Source: Streptomyces tropicalis
Lineage (GTDB): Bacteria > Actinomycetota > Actinomycetes > Streptomycetales > Streptomycetaceae
DNA length: 64,000 nucleotides
Reading direction: 5' to 3'
Assembly: GCF_029269835.1 (NCBI RefSeq)
Contig: NZ_JARJBB010000022.1
Location: forward strand, 23,482-87,481
This document shows, piece by piece, positions 18,634-26,672 of the stretch (its first letter is position 1; the number at the start of each line of letters is the position of its first letter). The position numbers and the translations under genes were made by a program. Under the pieces are notes generated by a model that was not told the DNA's origin, searched no databases, and saw nothing but the letters and a program-made list of their open reading frames with translations.

Positions 18634-20402
18634 GTGAGAACGCAGAGGACAACGCGGTGAGCATCCCCGCACAGAGCGACGGCACGGAGCCGGGGCCGGG
18701 CACGGCCACCCTGGCGAAGGACCCGGCGCCCGGCGAGGTCCTGCTGAAGGTCACCGGCCTGCAGAAGCACTTCCCCATCAGGAAGGGCCTCTTCCAGCGC
18801 CAGGTGGGCGCGGTGCGCGCGGTGGACGGCCTCGACTTCGAGGTGCGCTCCGGCGAAACCCTCGGCGTGGTGGGCGAGTCGGGCTGCGGCAAGTCGACCA
18901 TGGGCCGGCTGATCACCCGGCTGCTCGAACCGACCGGCGGCACCGTCGAGTTCGAGGGCAAGGACATCACGCACCTCGGCGTCGGCGGGATGCGGCCGAT
19001 GCGGCGCGACGTCCAGATGATCTTCCAGGACCCGTACTCCTCGCTGAACCCGCGCCACACCATCGGCACGATCGTCGGAGCCCCCTTCCGGCTCCAGGGC
19101 GTCGAGCCGGAGGGCGGGATCAAGAAGGAGGTCCAGCGGCTGCTGTCGGTGGTCGGCCTCAACCCCGAGCACTACAACCGCTATCCGCACGAGTTCTCCG
19201 GCGGCCAGCGCCAGCGCATCGGCATCGCCCGCGCGCTCGCGCTCAACCCCAAGCTCGTCGTGGCGGACGAGCCGGTGTCCGCGCTGGACGTGTCGATCCA
19301 GGCGCAGGTCGTGAACCTGCTCGACGACCTCCAGCAGGAGCTGGGCCTCACCTACGTGATCATCGCGCACGACCTGTCGGTCGTCCGGCACGTCTCGGAC
19401 CGGATCGCGGTGATGTACCTCGGCAAGATCGTCGAGCTGGCGGACCGTGAGTCGCTGTACCGGGCGCCCATGCACCCGTACACCAAGGCGCTCATGTCGG
19501 CCGTGCCGATCCCGGACCCGCGGCGCAAGAACGCCAAGAGCGACCGGATCCTGCTGAAGGGCGACGTCCCCTCGCCGATCGCGCCGCCGAGCGGCTGCCG
19601 CTTCCACACCCGGTGCTGGAAGGCGACGGAGATCTGCCGCACGACCGAGCCGCCGCTCAAGGAGCTGAAGCCGGGGCAGCAGGTGGCCTGCCACCACCCG
19701 GAGAACTTCGAGGACCAGGCACCGCAGGACACCGTGCTGCTGTCGGCCGCGAAGGAGGCCGCGGAGCTGGTGGCCGACGAGGTGCTCGCGGAGTCGGCCG
19801 CGACCTCGGCGGCGGTCGCCGCGGAGGTCGGCGCACCGGAGCCCGAGTCGCCGGCCGCCGCACAGCCGGAGCCCACGGCCGCCCCGGACGCCGAGCCCGT
19901 CGCCGAGCCGAAGGCCGCGACGGCGGAGGCCGCGGAGGCGAGGGCCGCGGAGCCGAAGGCCACGGAGCCCGACGTCGCCGAGCCGAAGGCCGCGGAGGCT
20001 GCGGCGCCGGTCGCCGCGGAGCCCGAGCCCGTCGCCGAGCCGAAGGTACCGGCCGCGGAAGCGGACGGGGTCGACGCCCCGGAGTCCGAGCCGAAGGCAC
20101 CGACGGCGAAGGCCGCCGAGCCGGAGGCCGCGGAGCCGGAGGCCGCGGAGGCGAAGGCCACCGAGCCCGAGGCCGACGGGCCGAAGGCCGCCGAGGCTGC
20201 CGCTCCGGTCGTCACGGAGCCCGGGGCACCCGCCGGGAAGCCCGCCGCGGTGCCGGAGGCCGCCGCCGAGGAGCCCGCGCCCCCGGCCGACTCCGAGGCG
20301 CCCGCGGCGCCCGCCGAGCCCGCCGGGAAGCCGGCCGCGGAGAAGCCCGCGGCCGGCGAGTCGGAGGCCGCCGCGAGGCCGGAGGCCGACGGCACGAAGT
20401 AG
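18630..20402 (+). CDS. Oligopeptide ABC transporter ATP-binding protein, OppF type, with a long Ala/Glu/Pro tail
   Basis: The product is 590 aa; normal OppF proteins are about 330-350. Residues 1-365 are a standard ATPase: GESGCGKST, FSGGQRQR, LVVADEPVSALD, VIIAHDLSVV and the HPY-type end (PPSGCRFHTRCWKATEIC). From about residue 366 to the end lies a low-complexity tail of Ala, Glu, Pro and Lys with repeated AEPKAAEA-like units. It has no membrane segment and is probably disordered. Similar tails on actinobacterial proteins can mediate contacts or be spacers. The start overlaps the previous stop. This is the last gene of the operon. Confidence 0.9.
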   Translation: MSENAEDNAVSIPAQSDGTEPGPGTATLAKDPAPGEVLLKVTGLQKHFPIRKGLFQRQVGAVRAVDGLDFEVRSGETLGVVGESGCGKSTMGRLITRLLEPTGGTVEFEGKDITHLGVGGMRPMRRDVQMIFQDPYSSLNPRHTIGTIVGAPFRLQGVEPEGGIKKEVQRLLSVVGLNPEHYNRYPHEFSGGQRQRIGIARALALNPKLVVADEPVSALDVSIQAQVVNLLDDLQQELGLTYVIIAHDLSVVRHVSDRIAVMYLGKIVELADRESLYRAPMHPYTKALMSAVPIPDPRRKNAKSDRILLKGDVPSPIAPPSGCRFHTRCWKATEICRTTEPPLKELKPGQQVACHHPENFEDQAPQDTVLLSAAKEAAELVADEVLAESAATSAAVAAEVGAPEPESPAAAQPEPTAAPDAEPVAEPKAATAEAAEARAAEPKATEPDVAEPKAAEAAAPVAAEPEPVAEPKVPAAEADGVDAPESEPKAPTAKAAEPEAAEPEAAEAKATEPEADGPKAAEAAAPVVTEPGAPAGKPAAVPEAAAEEPAPPADSEAPAAPAEPAGKPAAEKPAAGESEAAARPEADGTK

Positions 20403-20458
20403 CCCGCCCGCGGGCCGCCGTACGGGACAGGAGTCAACCACCCGGTGCCCATGACAAG

Positions 20459-20486
20459 TTGGCAAAGTCATGTACATGGTTAATCC
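20459..20486 (+). promoter_or_regulatory. Candidate promoter of the M1 peptidase gene
   Basis: TTGGCA (20459-20464), a 16-base spacer and TAATCC (20481-20486) look like a vegetative promoter. An inverted repeat ATGAC/GTCAT (20451-20455 and 20467-20471) brackets the -35 and could be an operator. The start codon follows at 20542 behind AAAGGGA. Confidence 0.4.
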
Positions 20487-20541
20487 TCGGAGCGCACAGT
20501 CGACCCTGTCCGACCGACCGGCACGCTCGAAAGGGACGACC

Positions 20542-21933
20542 ATGGCACTCTCCCGTTCGGCACGCGCGGCGGCCGTCGCCACAGCGGCGGCCTCCTTCCT
20601 CGTCGTCGCCGCCTCCTCGGCCCCCACCCCCGGGGCCGACGGCATCGGCGACACCTACTTCCCGCGCCTGGGCAACGGCGGCTTCGACGCCCGCCACTAC
20701 GCCCTCGACCTGGCCTACGCCCCGGACACCGGCCGCCTCGACGGCCGTACGACGCTCACCGCCCGCGCCACCCAGAGCCTCTCCTCCTTCGACCTGGACC
20801 TGCAGAAGCTCGACGTCACCCGGGTCGAGGTGAACGGCAGACGCGCCCGGTTCACGCGCGACGGCGACGAACTGCGGATCACCCCGCGCGCCCCCCTGGC
20901 GAAGAACCGCACCTTCACGGTCGCCGTCACCTACGGCGGCGTGCCCGAACCCCTCGGCGGACCCATCGTCTTCGGCTCCAGCTACGGCTGGATGAAGACC
21001 GCCGACGGCGTCTTCGTCGCCTGCGAGCCCAACGCCGCATCCACCTGGTTCCCCTCCAGCGACCACCCCTCCGACAAGGCGACCTACGACATCCGCATCA
21101 AGGCCCCGAAGGGCCTGACCGCGGTGTCCAACGGGCGGCTGGTCGGCCGGTACGACCGCGGCACCTCGACGTACACGCACTGGCGCGAGAGCCGGCCCAT
21201 GGCGACCTACCTGGCGACCGCCACGATCGGGAAGTTCGACGTGCGCACCGGGCGGACGCCCGGCGGCATCCCGATCTACGTGGCCATCGACCCGAAGCTG
21301 GCGAACAGCAACGCCGTCGACGTCTACGCGGTCACCGCCGCCGCCACCGACTACTGGTCCCGGGTCTTCGGGCCGTACCCGTTCGAGGAGACCGGCGCGA
21401 TCGTCGACGACATGCCGGAGGCGGGGTTCTCGCTGGAGGTGCAGAGCAAGCCCGCCTACTCGGCGGTGCGCAACGAGACCACGATCGTGCACGAGCTGGC
21501 GCACCAGTGGTTCGGCGACTCGGTCTCGGTGGAGCGCTGGAAGGACATCTGGCTCAACGAGGGCTTCGCCACGTACGCCCAGTGGCTGTGGGCCGAGCAC
21601 CAGGGCACCCGGTCGGCCCACGACTCCTTCCTCGCCGGCTACGACTCCCGCCCCGCGGACAGCTCCTTCTGGCAGGTGAAGGTCGCCGACCCGCAGCGCG
21701 ACACCATGTTCGCCTCCGCGGTCTACCAGCGCGGCGCGATGACGCTCCAGGCCCTGCGCGAGCGCATCGGCGACCGCGCCTTCTTCCGGCTGCTGCCCGC
21801 CTGGACCGCCCAGCACCGCTACGGCAACGCGAACACGTCCGACTTCATCCGGCTCGCCGAGCGCGTCTCCGGGCAGCGACTCGACGACCTCTTCCAGAAA
21901 TGGCTGTTCACCACAGGGAAACCCGCCCTCTGA
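20542..21933 (+). CDS. M1 family metallopeptidase (aminopeptidase N-like), exported
   Basis: The product is 463 aa from ATG 20542. The first 35 residues form a Sec-type signal (RAAAVATAAASFLVVAASS). The zinc site is intact: HELAHQWFGDS gives HEXXH, and NEGFATY supplies the third ligand 18 residues later. The substrate-contact segment is altered: the position of the usual GAMEN motif holds EAGFSLE. It keeps the N-terminal beta domain and catalytic domain but is about half the length of full aminopeptidase N, lacking the C-terminal helical domain, as in many secreted Streptomyces M1 enzymes. It would trim peptides outside the cell, which may feed the neighbouring peptide transporter. Confidence 0.87.
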   Translation: MALSRSARAAAVATAAASFLVVAASSAPTPGADGIGDTYFPRLGNGGFDARHYALDLAYAPDTGRLDGRTTLTARATQSLSSFDLDLQKLDVTRVEVNGRRARFTRDGDELRITPRAPLAKNRTFTVAVTYGGVPEPLGGPIVFGSSYGWMKTADGVFVACEPNAASTWFPSSDHPSDKATYDIRIKAPKGLTAVSNGRLVGRYDRGTSTYTHWRESRPMATYLATATIGKFDVRTGRTPGGIPIYVAIDPKLANSNAVDVYAVTAAATDYWSRVFGPYPFEETGAIVDDMPEAGFSLEVQSKPAYSAVRNETTIVHELAHQWFGDSVSVERWKDIWLNEGFATYAQWLWAEHQGTRSAHDSFLAGYDSRPADSSFWQVKVADPQRDTMFASAVYQRGAMTLQALRERIGDRAFFRLLPAWTAQHRYGNANTSDFIRLAERVSGQRLDDLFQKWLFTTGKPAL

Positions 21934-21980
21934 GCCTTGCATAGCAAGGTCCGCACCCGATTCTGAGTAAGAATGTAGGG

Positions 21981-22637
21981 GTGCTACAGCAACTGTTCAG
22001 TCCCTCCGTCCAGCACACGCTCGACGTGATCGGCATCTTCGTGTTCGCCATCTCCGGCGCGCTGCTGGCCGTCCGCAAGAACTTCGACGTCTTCGGCATC
22101 GCCGTGCTCGCCGAGGTCACCGCGCTGGGCGGGGGGCTGTTCCGCGACGTGGTCATCGGCGCCGTGCCGCCGGCCGCCTTCACCGACCTCGGATACTTCC
22201 TCACCCCGCTGTTCGCCGCGCTCCTGGTCTTCTTCCTGCACCCGCACGTGGAACGCATCCAGGCCGCGATCAACGTCTTCGACGCGGCCGGCCTCGGCCT
22301 GTTCTGCGTGGCCGGCACGACGAAGGCGTACGCCTACGGCCTGAACCTCACCGCGTCGGCGACGCTGGGCCTGGCCACCGCCGTGGGCGGCGGCGTGCTC
22401 CGGGACGTCCTCGCCAACGAGGTGCCCTCACTGCTGCGCTGGGACCGCGACCTCTACGCGGTCCCGGCGATCGTCGGCGCCACCCTGGTGGTGCTCTGCA
22501 TCCACTACGACGTGCTGACCCCGTTCACCAGCGGGTTCGCGGTGGTCACCGCCTTCGTCCTGCGCCTGCTCGCGATGAAGTACCACTGGCGAGCTCCGCG
22601 GGCCTGGAACCGCCGGTCGACGGTCCGGGAGGAGTAG
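21981..22637 (+). CDS. TRIC-like cation channel / UPF0126 membrane protein
   Basis: The product is 218 aa, starting at GTG 21981. About seven membrane segments appear in two similar halves, each with the family glycine signature: FAISGALLAV with GLFRDVVIG in the first, and GLFCVAGTTKAYA with GGGVLRDVLANEVP in the second. Bacterial TRIC homologues conduct monovalent cations; E. coli relatives have been called glycine transporters. The 3' end overlaps the convergent esterase-fold gene by 92 bp. Confidence 0.88.
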   Translation: MLQQLFSPSVQHTLDVIGIFVFAISGALLAVRKNFDVFGIAVLAEVTALGGGLFRDVVIGAVPPAAFTDLGYFLTPLFAALLVFFLHPHVERIQAAINVFDAAGLGLFCVAGTTKAYAYGLNLTASATLGLATAVGGGVLRDVLANEVPSLLRWDRDLYAVPAIVGATLVVLCIHYDVLTPFTSGFAVVTAFVLRLLAMKYHWRAPRAWNRRSTVREE

Positions 22638-23781
22638 GCGACCCCGGGTGCCGGCCGTGGGCCGGAGCCAGCTGCTGGGTGAGCCAGCGGAACACGGTGG
22701 GCACCTGCGGACGCCACAGCGCCATGCTGTGCCCGCCGGCGCTGCGCGGCAGGAAGACCACCCGCACCGAGGTCGGCGCCTTGGCGATCTGCTCCAGGGC
22801 CACGCCCGCCTGGTAGCCGTCGCCGGCCTCGCCCGACATGTACAGCGAGACGCGGGGCGGGACGCGGTAGTTGTGCAGCAGCACGTAGGGGTTGTTGGCG
22901 CGGCGCAGCTCCACGCTCTGCGCGGCCAGCGAGTTGCGCTCGCCGATCGGGTCGTTGTAGCCGGACAGGCTGACCGCGGCCCGGTAGCGGTCCGGGTGGG
23001 CGACGGCGAGCTTGGCGGCGCAGTGGGCGCCGGCCGAGTACCCCGCGGTCGCCCAGCCGTTCGGCGCCGACTCGGCCCGGAAGTTGTCCGTGATCATCTT
23101 CGGCACGTCGATGCTGAGCCAGCTGTCCGCGTTCACGGTGCCCGGGATGTTGGCGCAGCCGGTGTCGATCTTGGCGATCAGGTTGGTCCGCGGGGACACC
23201 AGGATGAAGGGGGCGACCCGGCCGCTCTTCATCAGCGGCAGGAGCTGCTCGTGCACCTTCAGCGAGCCGAACCACGCCTTCGCCGACCCCGGGTAGCCCG
23301 ACAGCAGCTCCACCACCGGGAACTTCCTGTTGCGGTAGGCGGGCTCGTCGTACTGCGGCGGCAGCCAGACGTAGACCTCGGCGCTGACGCCCGACACCCG
23401 GCCCTTCAGCTGGGTGACGCGCACCCCGCCGGCCGCGCGCATCCCGGGGCCGTCGGCCGGGCCGAAGGCCTGCCGGACCTTGGGCAGCTTCCGGTAGGCG
23501 ATGCCGCCGGTGCCGTCGGCGCCGAGGTTGGCGGCCTGCTGCACGTGGTTGCCCGTGCCGAGCAGATCGGCCCAGTTGTCGTACAGGTTGTTCGAGTTGT
23601 TCACCAGCACGAAGACCAGCGTCACGGCGGTGGCCTGGGAGAACAGCAGCATCAGCATCCGCACCGCGGTGCGCAGCGCCTGGGGGCCCCGCAGGCGCGA
23701 CCAGAGGGCCAGCGGCAGGGCGAGCGCGACGACGGCCAGCGCGATGGTCGTGTACAGGAACGGAGTCCCGGTGAGGCTCAT
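22546..23781 (-). CDS. Membrane-anchored alpha/beta-hydrolase (esterase-D/mycolyltransferase-like fold)
   Basis: The product is 411 aa from ATG 23781; a GTG at 23832 is in frame, and neither has a good ribosome-binding site. The N-terminus has two membrane helices (PFLYTTIALAVVALALPLALW and MLMLLFSQATAVTLVFVLV), and the catalytic domain should face outward. The nucleophile elbow is AGYSAGAH, with VYVWLPPQYDEPA and FPVVELLSGYPGSA before it and the late His in GGHSMALW. This matches the putative esterase (antigen 85/esterase D) family of actinobacteria. The substrate is unknown. The last 30 residues are Pro/Gly/Ser rich and are encoded antisense to the end of the TRIC-like gene. Confidence 0.8.
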   Translation of the reverse strand: MSLTGTPFLYTTIALAVVALALPLALWSRLRGPQALRTAVRMLMLLFSQATAVTLVFVLVNNSNNLYDNWADLLGTGNHVQQAANLGADGTGGIAYRKLPKVRQAFGPADGPGMRAAGGVRVTQLKGRVSGVSAEVYVWLPPQYDEPAYRNRKFPVVELLSGYPGSAKAWFGSLKVHEQLLPLMKSGRVAPFILVSPRTNLIAKIDTGCANIPGTVNADSWLSIDVPKMITDNFRAESAPNGWATAGYSAGAHCAAKLAVAHPDRYRAAVSLSGYNDPIGERNSLAAQSVELRRANNPYVLLHNYRVPPRVSLYMSGEAGDGYQAGVALEQIAKAPTSVRVVFLPRSAGGHSMALWRPQVPTVFRWLTQQLAPAHGRHPGSPTPPGPSTGGSRPAELASGTSSRAGAGRRR

Positions 23782-23937
23782 GCCCTGATAGAGGGGTCCC
23801 GAAGGCCCCTGGTTACGGACGAGTGGGGACACTTACCGAGAAATTGCCGGACACTCACCCGATGGGAGGCGGGCGTTCATGTGATCGACATACCCAAAAA
23901 GCTACCGCTTAGTAGTTTCCTGTTGTACCGTTCACGC

Positions 23938-24798
23938 ATGCCAGAAGCAGCTTCCGTCCCGGTCGAGCGGGCCACGATCGGCGACAGCGAGTTCGACCGC
24001 GACACCACGGTCACCCGGCGCGCGCCGGGGGTCTACGACCTCGACCTCTCCGCGGGCTGGACGATCATCAGCGCGGTCAACGGCGGCTATCTGCTGGCCG
24101 TCCTCGGCCGGGCCCTCGCGGACGCCCTGCCGCACCGGGACCCGTTCACGATCTCGGCGCACTACCTCACCGCGTCCCAGCCGGGCTCGGCGGTGATCCG
24201 CACCGACGTCGTCCGCACCGGCCGCACCCTCTCCACCGGCCAGGCGTCCCTCTTCCAGTACGACGACGAGGGCCGCGAGGTGGAACGCATCCGCGTGCTG
24301 GCCTCGTACGGCGACCTGGACACGCTGCCCGACGACGTCCGCACCACGGCGCAGCCGCCCGCGATCCCGCCGCTGGACCAGTGCTTCGGTCCCGCGGACG
24401 GCCCCGCGCCGATCTCCGGCAGCTCCGCCATCGCCGACCGCCTGATGCTGAAGCTGGACCCGTCGACTCTCGGCTGGGCGCTCGGTGCGCCCTCCGGCAA
24501 GGGGGAGATGCGGGCCTGGTTCGGCCTCGCCGACGGGCGGGACGCCGACCCGCTCTCCCTGCTGCTCGCCGTGGACGCGCTGCCGCCGACCGCCTTCGAG
24601 ATCGGCCTGTCCGGATGGGTCCCCACGGTCGAGCTGACCGTGCACGTCCGTGCCCGTCCGGCGCCGGGACCGCTGCGGGTGTCCATCACCACCCGCAACC
24701 TCGCCGGCGGCTTCCTGGAGGAGGACGCCGAGGTGTGGGACAGCGCCGACCGCCTGGTCGCCCAGTCCCGCCAGCTCGCCCGCGCCCGCCTGGCCTGA
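23938..24798 (+). CDS. Acyl-CoA thioesterase family protein (TesB-like double hotdog)
   Basis: The product is 286 aa. Two hotdog-like halves are visible. The first has WTIISAVNGGYLLAVLGRAL and FTISAHYLTASQPGSA; the second has GEMRAWFGLADGRDADPL, LLLAVDALPPTAFEIG and VELTVHVRARP. This fits the actinobacterial thioesterase family (4HBT_3) that hydrolyses acyl-CoA or similar thioesters in the cytoplasm. There is no Shine-Dalgarno before ATG 23938, so it may be leaderless. It is convergent with the FabR-like regulator gene, consistent with a lipid role, but no shared control is shown. Confidence 0.8.
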   Translation: MPEAASVPVERATIGDSEFDRDTTVTRRAPGVYDLDLSAGWTIISAVNGGYLLAVLGRALADALPHRDPFTISAHYLTASQPGSAVIRTDVVRTGRTLSTGQASLFQYDDEGREVERIRVLASYGDLDTLPDDVRTTAQPPAIPPLDQCFGPADGPAPISGSSAIADRLMLKLDPSTLGWALGAPSGKGEMRAWFGLADGRDADPLSLLLAVDALPPTAFEIGLSGWVPTVELTVHVRARPAPGPLRVSITTRNLAGGFLEEDAEVWDSADRLVAQSRQLARARLA

Positions 24799-24939
24799 CA
24801 GCGACCGGCGCCGCGCGGCTCCCGCCGGGGGCGCGTGGGGCCGTCGGCGTACGCGCCCCGGGGGCCGCTCCCGGGGCGCCGGAAGCGGCCCTCAGGGCGT
24901 GTCCGCAAGGCCGGGTCGTTCACCCGCAGGTCGGGTGTC

Positions 24940-25129
24940 GCGGCGTCCGGTGCGTGCTCCGGGGGTCCCCCTGCTCGAAGGGCTCGGGGGAGTGCCGGCC
25001 GGATGTCCTCGTACTGGCCGTGCTCGGACTTGCGGCCGGTGCGGCGAGACGGGGTTCCCCCCTGCTCGAAGAGCTCGGGGAGCGTGCCGGGCGTCGCGAC
25101 GCGGGCGGGACCGTGCGGACGTGCTCTAG
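24940..25129 (-). repeat. CTAG-bounded intergenic repeat, copy 2, with two hairpin insertions (gap 24799-25125)
   Basis: Read on the minus strand from CTAG at 25129 (which includes the TetR stop TAG), this matches the element at 12197-12365 through CGTCGCGACGCCCGGC, GTACGAGGAC, CCGGCCGGCAC and GCACCGGACGCCG. It is longer because two related hairpin blocks of about 30 bp interrupt it, near 24964-24993 and 25053-25083. Both share CCCCCTGCTCGAAG on the plus strand and fold on GCTC-GAA-GAGC or a close variant. Nothing coding is visible in the gap. Confidence 0.65.
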
Positions 25130-25752
25130 CCCGTCCAGTGGCTGCGGCCGATGCTGATCAGCCGCAACTGGCGCGTGGCCGTCCGGGTCACCTGCTCCCG
25201 CTCCCCGGGCGGGCAGTCCAGCGCCTCCAGGAACAGCGAGGCCGTGATCAGCATCTGGTCGACGTACAGGTGGGCCAGCATGAGCAGGTCCTCGTCGCTC
25301 CACCCGTCGGCCTCGGGGTCCTCGGCCAGCTCGGTCTTCACCTCCCGGGCGAACCGGAGCAACTGGTCCCGGATGGCCTCCCGCACCGGCTGCACCCCGC
25401 CGTGGCGCTCGCGGGCGATGAAGCGGACGTGGGCGGGGAAGGCGTCCACGTGACGGGCGATCAGCTCGACCGCGCGGACGATGCGCTCCTCGCTGTCGCC
25501 GGCCGTCGACACCGTCGTGCGGATCATCGGATGCAGGCTGCCCAGCGCCTCCTCGACCAGGGCCACACCGAGATCCGCGGTGGAGCGGAAGTGCCGGTAG
25601 AAGGCGGTCGGTGCGACGCCGACGGCACGCGTGACCTCGCGCAGGCCGAGGCTGCTCAGGCTCTGCTCCTCCAGCAGCCCCAACGCCGCGTCCAGGAGGG
25701 CCTGGCGGGTCTTCTGCTTCTGGGCCTGCCGGACGCCGAGGGTGTGACTCAT
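25126..25752 (-). CDS. TetR-family regulator, FabR-like
   Basis: The product is 208 aa. The N-terminal helix-turn-helix domain reads LSSLGLREVTRAVGVAPTAF, then YRHFRS. From memory this lines up well with E. coli FabR (QKxKTR, [21 protein letters not shown]), and the C-terminus LRLISIGRSHW also resembles FabR's LRMISKGAYYW. FabR represses unsaturated fatty-acid genes by sensing acyl chains. The ligand here is unknown but probably lipid-derived. It is divergent from two small membrane-protein genes, with palindromes in the gap, and convergent with a thioesterase gene. The stop codon lies in the CTAG that begins the repeat. Confidence 0.85.
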   Translation of the reverse strand: MSHTLGVRQAQKQKTRQALLDAALGLLEEQSLSSLGLREVTRAVGVAPTAFYRHFRSTADLGVALVEEALGSLHPMIRTTVSTAGDSEERIVRAVELIARHVDAFPAHVRFIARERHGGVQPVREAIRDQLLRFAREVKTELAEDPEADGWSDEDLLMLAHLYVDQMLITASLFLEALDCPPGEREQVTRTATRQLRLISIGRSHWTG

Positions 25753-25758
25753 GCCATG

Positions 25759-25845
25759 CAGTTAACAACTGTTCTCTGGATTTTCAAAGCCCCGGGACGC
25801 GCTAGACTCATAAGTCAGTGAACAAATGTTACTACAAGCGTTCAC
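25759..25845. promoter_or_regulatory. Candidate operators/promoter between the TetR gene and the small membrane-protein genes
   Basis: CAGTT-AAC-AACTG (25759-25771) is a palindrome seven bases before the TetR start codon. GTGAAC and GTTCAC (25818-25823, 25840-25845) form an inverted repeat with centres 22 bp apart, two helical turns. Between them TAGACT at 25803-25808 is a typical Streptomyces -10, with TTTTCA 16 bases upstream. The arrangement suits autoregulation plus control of the genes at 25907 and 26211. Confidence 0.45.
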
Positions 25846-25906
25846 CGAAACTTCATGAGAGGCAACCCGGAAGCCTCGGATGAACGCAGGAGGGGGATCC
25901 CGTCCC

Positions 25907-26074
25907 ATGCTGTTCCTCGTCGCCGCACTGCTGCTGCTCGGCATCGTCCTGGGTGCCGTGGCGCACGCGCCGCTCGGCTTCACCCTCGTCGCCGGTGCCG
26001 TGATCGCCGCCTGGCTGGCCGTCTTCGCGGTCCGCGAACACCTCGGCCGCCGGCGCGGCACCCCGGCCTCCTGA
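25907..26074 (+). CDS. Small membrane protein, 55 aa, unknown
   Basis: ATG 25907 has GGAGGGGG ten bases upstream, which decides it over an in-frame ATG at 25880. The protein is two hydrophobic helices (LFLVAALLLLGIVLGAVAH and GFTLVAGAVIAAWLAVFAV) joined by a short turn, then a basic tail (REHLGRRRG). I do not recognise a family. It is divergent from the FabR-like regulator, so it may be a target of it. Confidence 0.6.
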   Translation: MLFLVAALLLLGIVLGAVAHAPLGFTLVAGAVIAAWLAVFAVREHLGRRRGTPAS

Positions 26075-26210
26075 CGCGGCGTCCCGCGACCGCCGCCCGA
26101 CCGGCGCGCCGCGCACGCCCGTCTCGACCGCCGTGCCACGACCGACCCGTCCCGGTGGCCGCGCCCCCGCGCGACCGCCCCGTCCGTCCGACCCTCGGGA
26201 GCTGAACGTC

Positions 26211-26477
26211 ATGCACCTCACCGCCCCTGCCACCGGCCGCCCCGGCACGCGCGACGCCGACGGCATGGCTGTCGCGTCCTTCATCCTCGGCCTGCTCGGC
26301 CTCCTCGTGCTCAACCTCTTCCTCGGCCCCATCGCCATCGCCCTGGCCGTCGCGGCCCTGTGGCGGGGCACGGCCCGCCGGGGCCGGGCCTACCTCGGTC
26401 TCGCCCTCGGGGTCGCCGACCTCGTCGTGCTCCTCGCCCTCATGCAGGCGGACAGCACCGTGTCCTGGAGCTTCTGA
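26211..26477 (+). CDS. DUF4190-type membrane protein, 88 aa
   Basis: ATG 26211 follows CGGGAG at suitable spacing. The sequence has the DUF4190 pattern: DADGMAVASFILGLLGLLVLN, a short loop, GPIAIALAVAALWRGTARRGRAY, then LGLALGVADLVVLLA. That gives two to three membrane helices with a basic loop. The function of the family is unknown. It follows the other small membrane-protein gene by 136 bp on the same strand. Confidence 0.7.
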   Translation: MHLTAPATGRPGTRDADGMAVASFILGLLGLLVLNLFLGPIAIALAVAALWRGTARRGRAYLGLALGVADLVVLLALMQADSTVSWSF

Positions 26478-26672
26478 GCCGCCGTCCGCCGCACGCCGAG
26501 TCCGTGACCGCGCCCCCGGGGACGACGGGGCCGGCCATCGGCGTCCGGCCACCGCCCGGCACGGTCCACCGCCCGCGCCCGAGCCGCGGGGCAGGCCGGC
26601 GGCCGCCCGCCGCGGCAACCGCCGGACGGGGCCCCGGCACCCTGGTGCACGCCCCGTAGAATCGGCGTCACC

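Noticed and set aside
20470..20541. Start of the M1 peptidase at ATG 20470
   Set aside because: This would put about 24 residues before the signal peptide and overlap a promoter-like pair; ATG 20542 has AAAGGGA and leads straight into a Sec signal.
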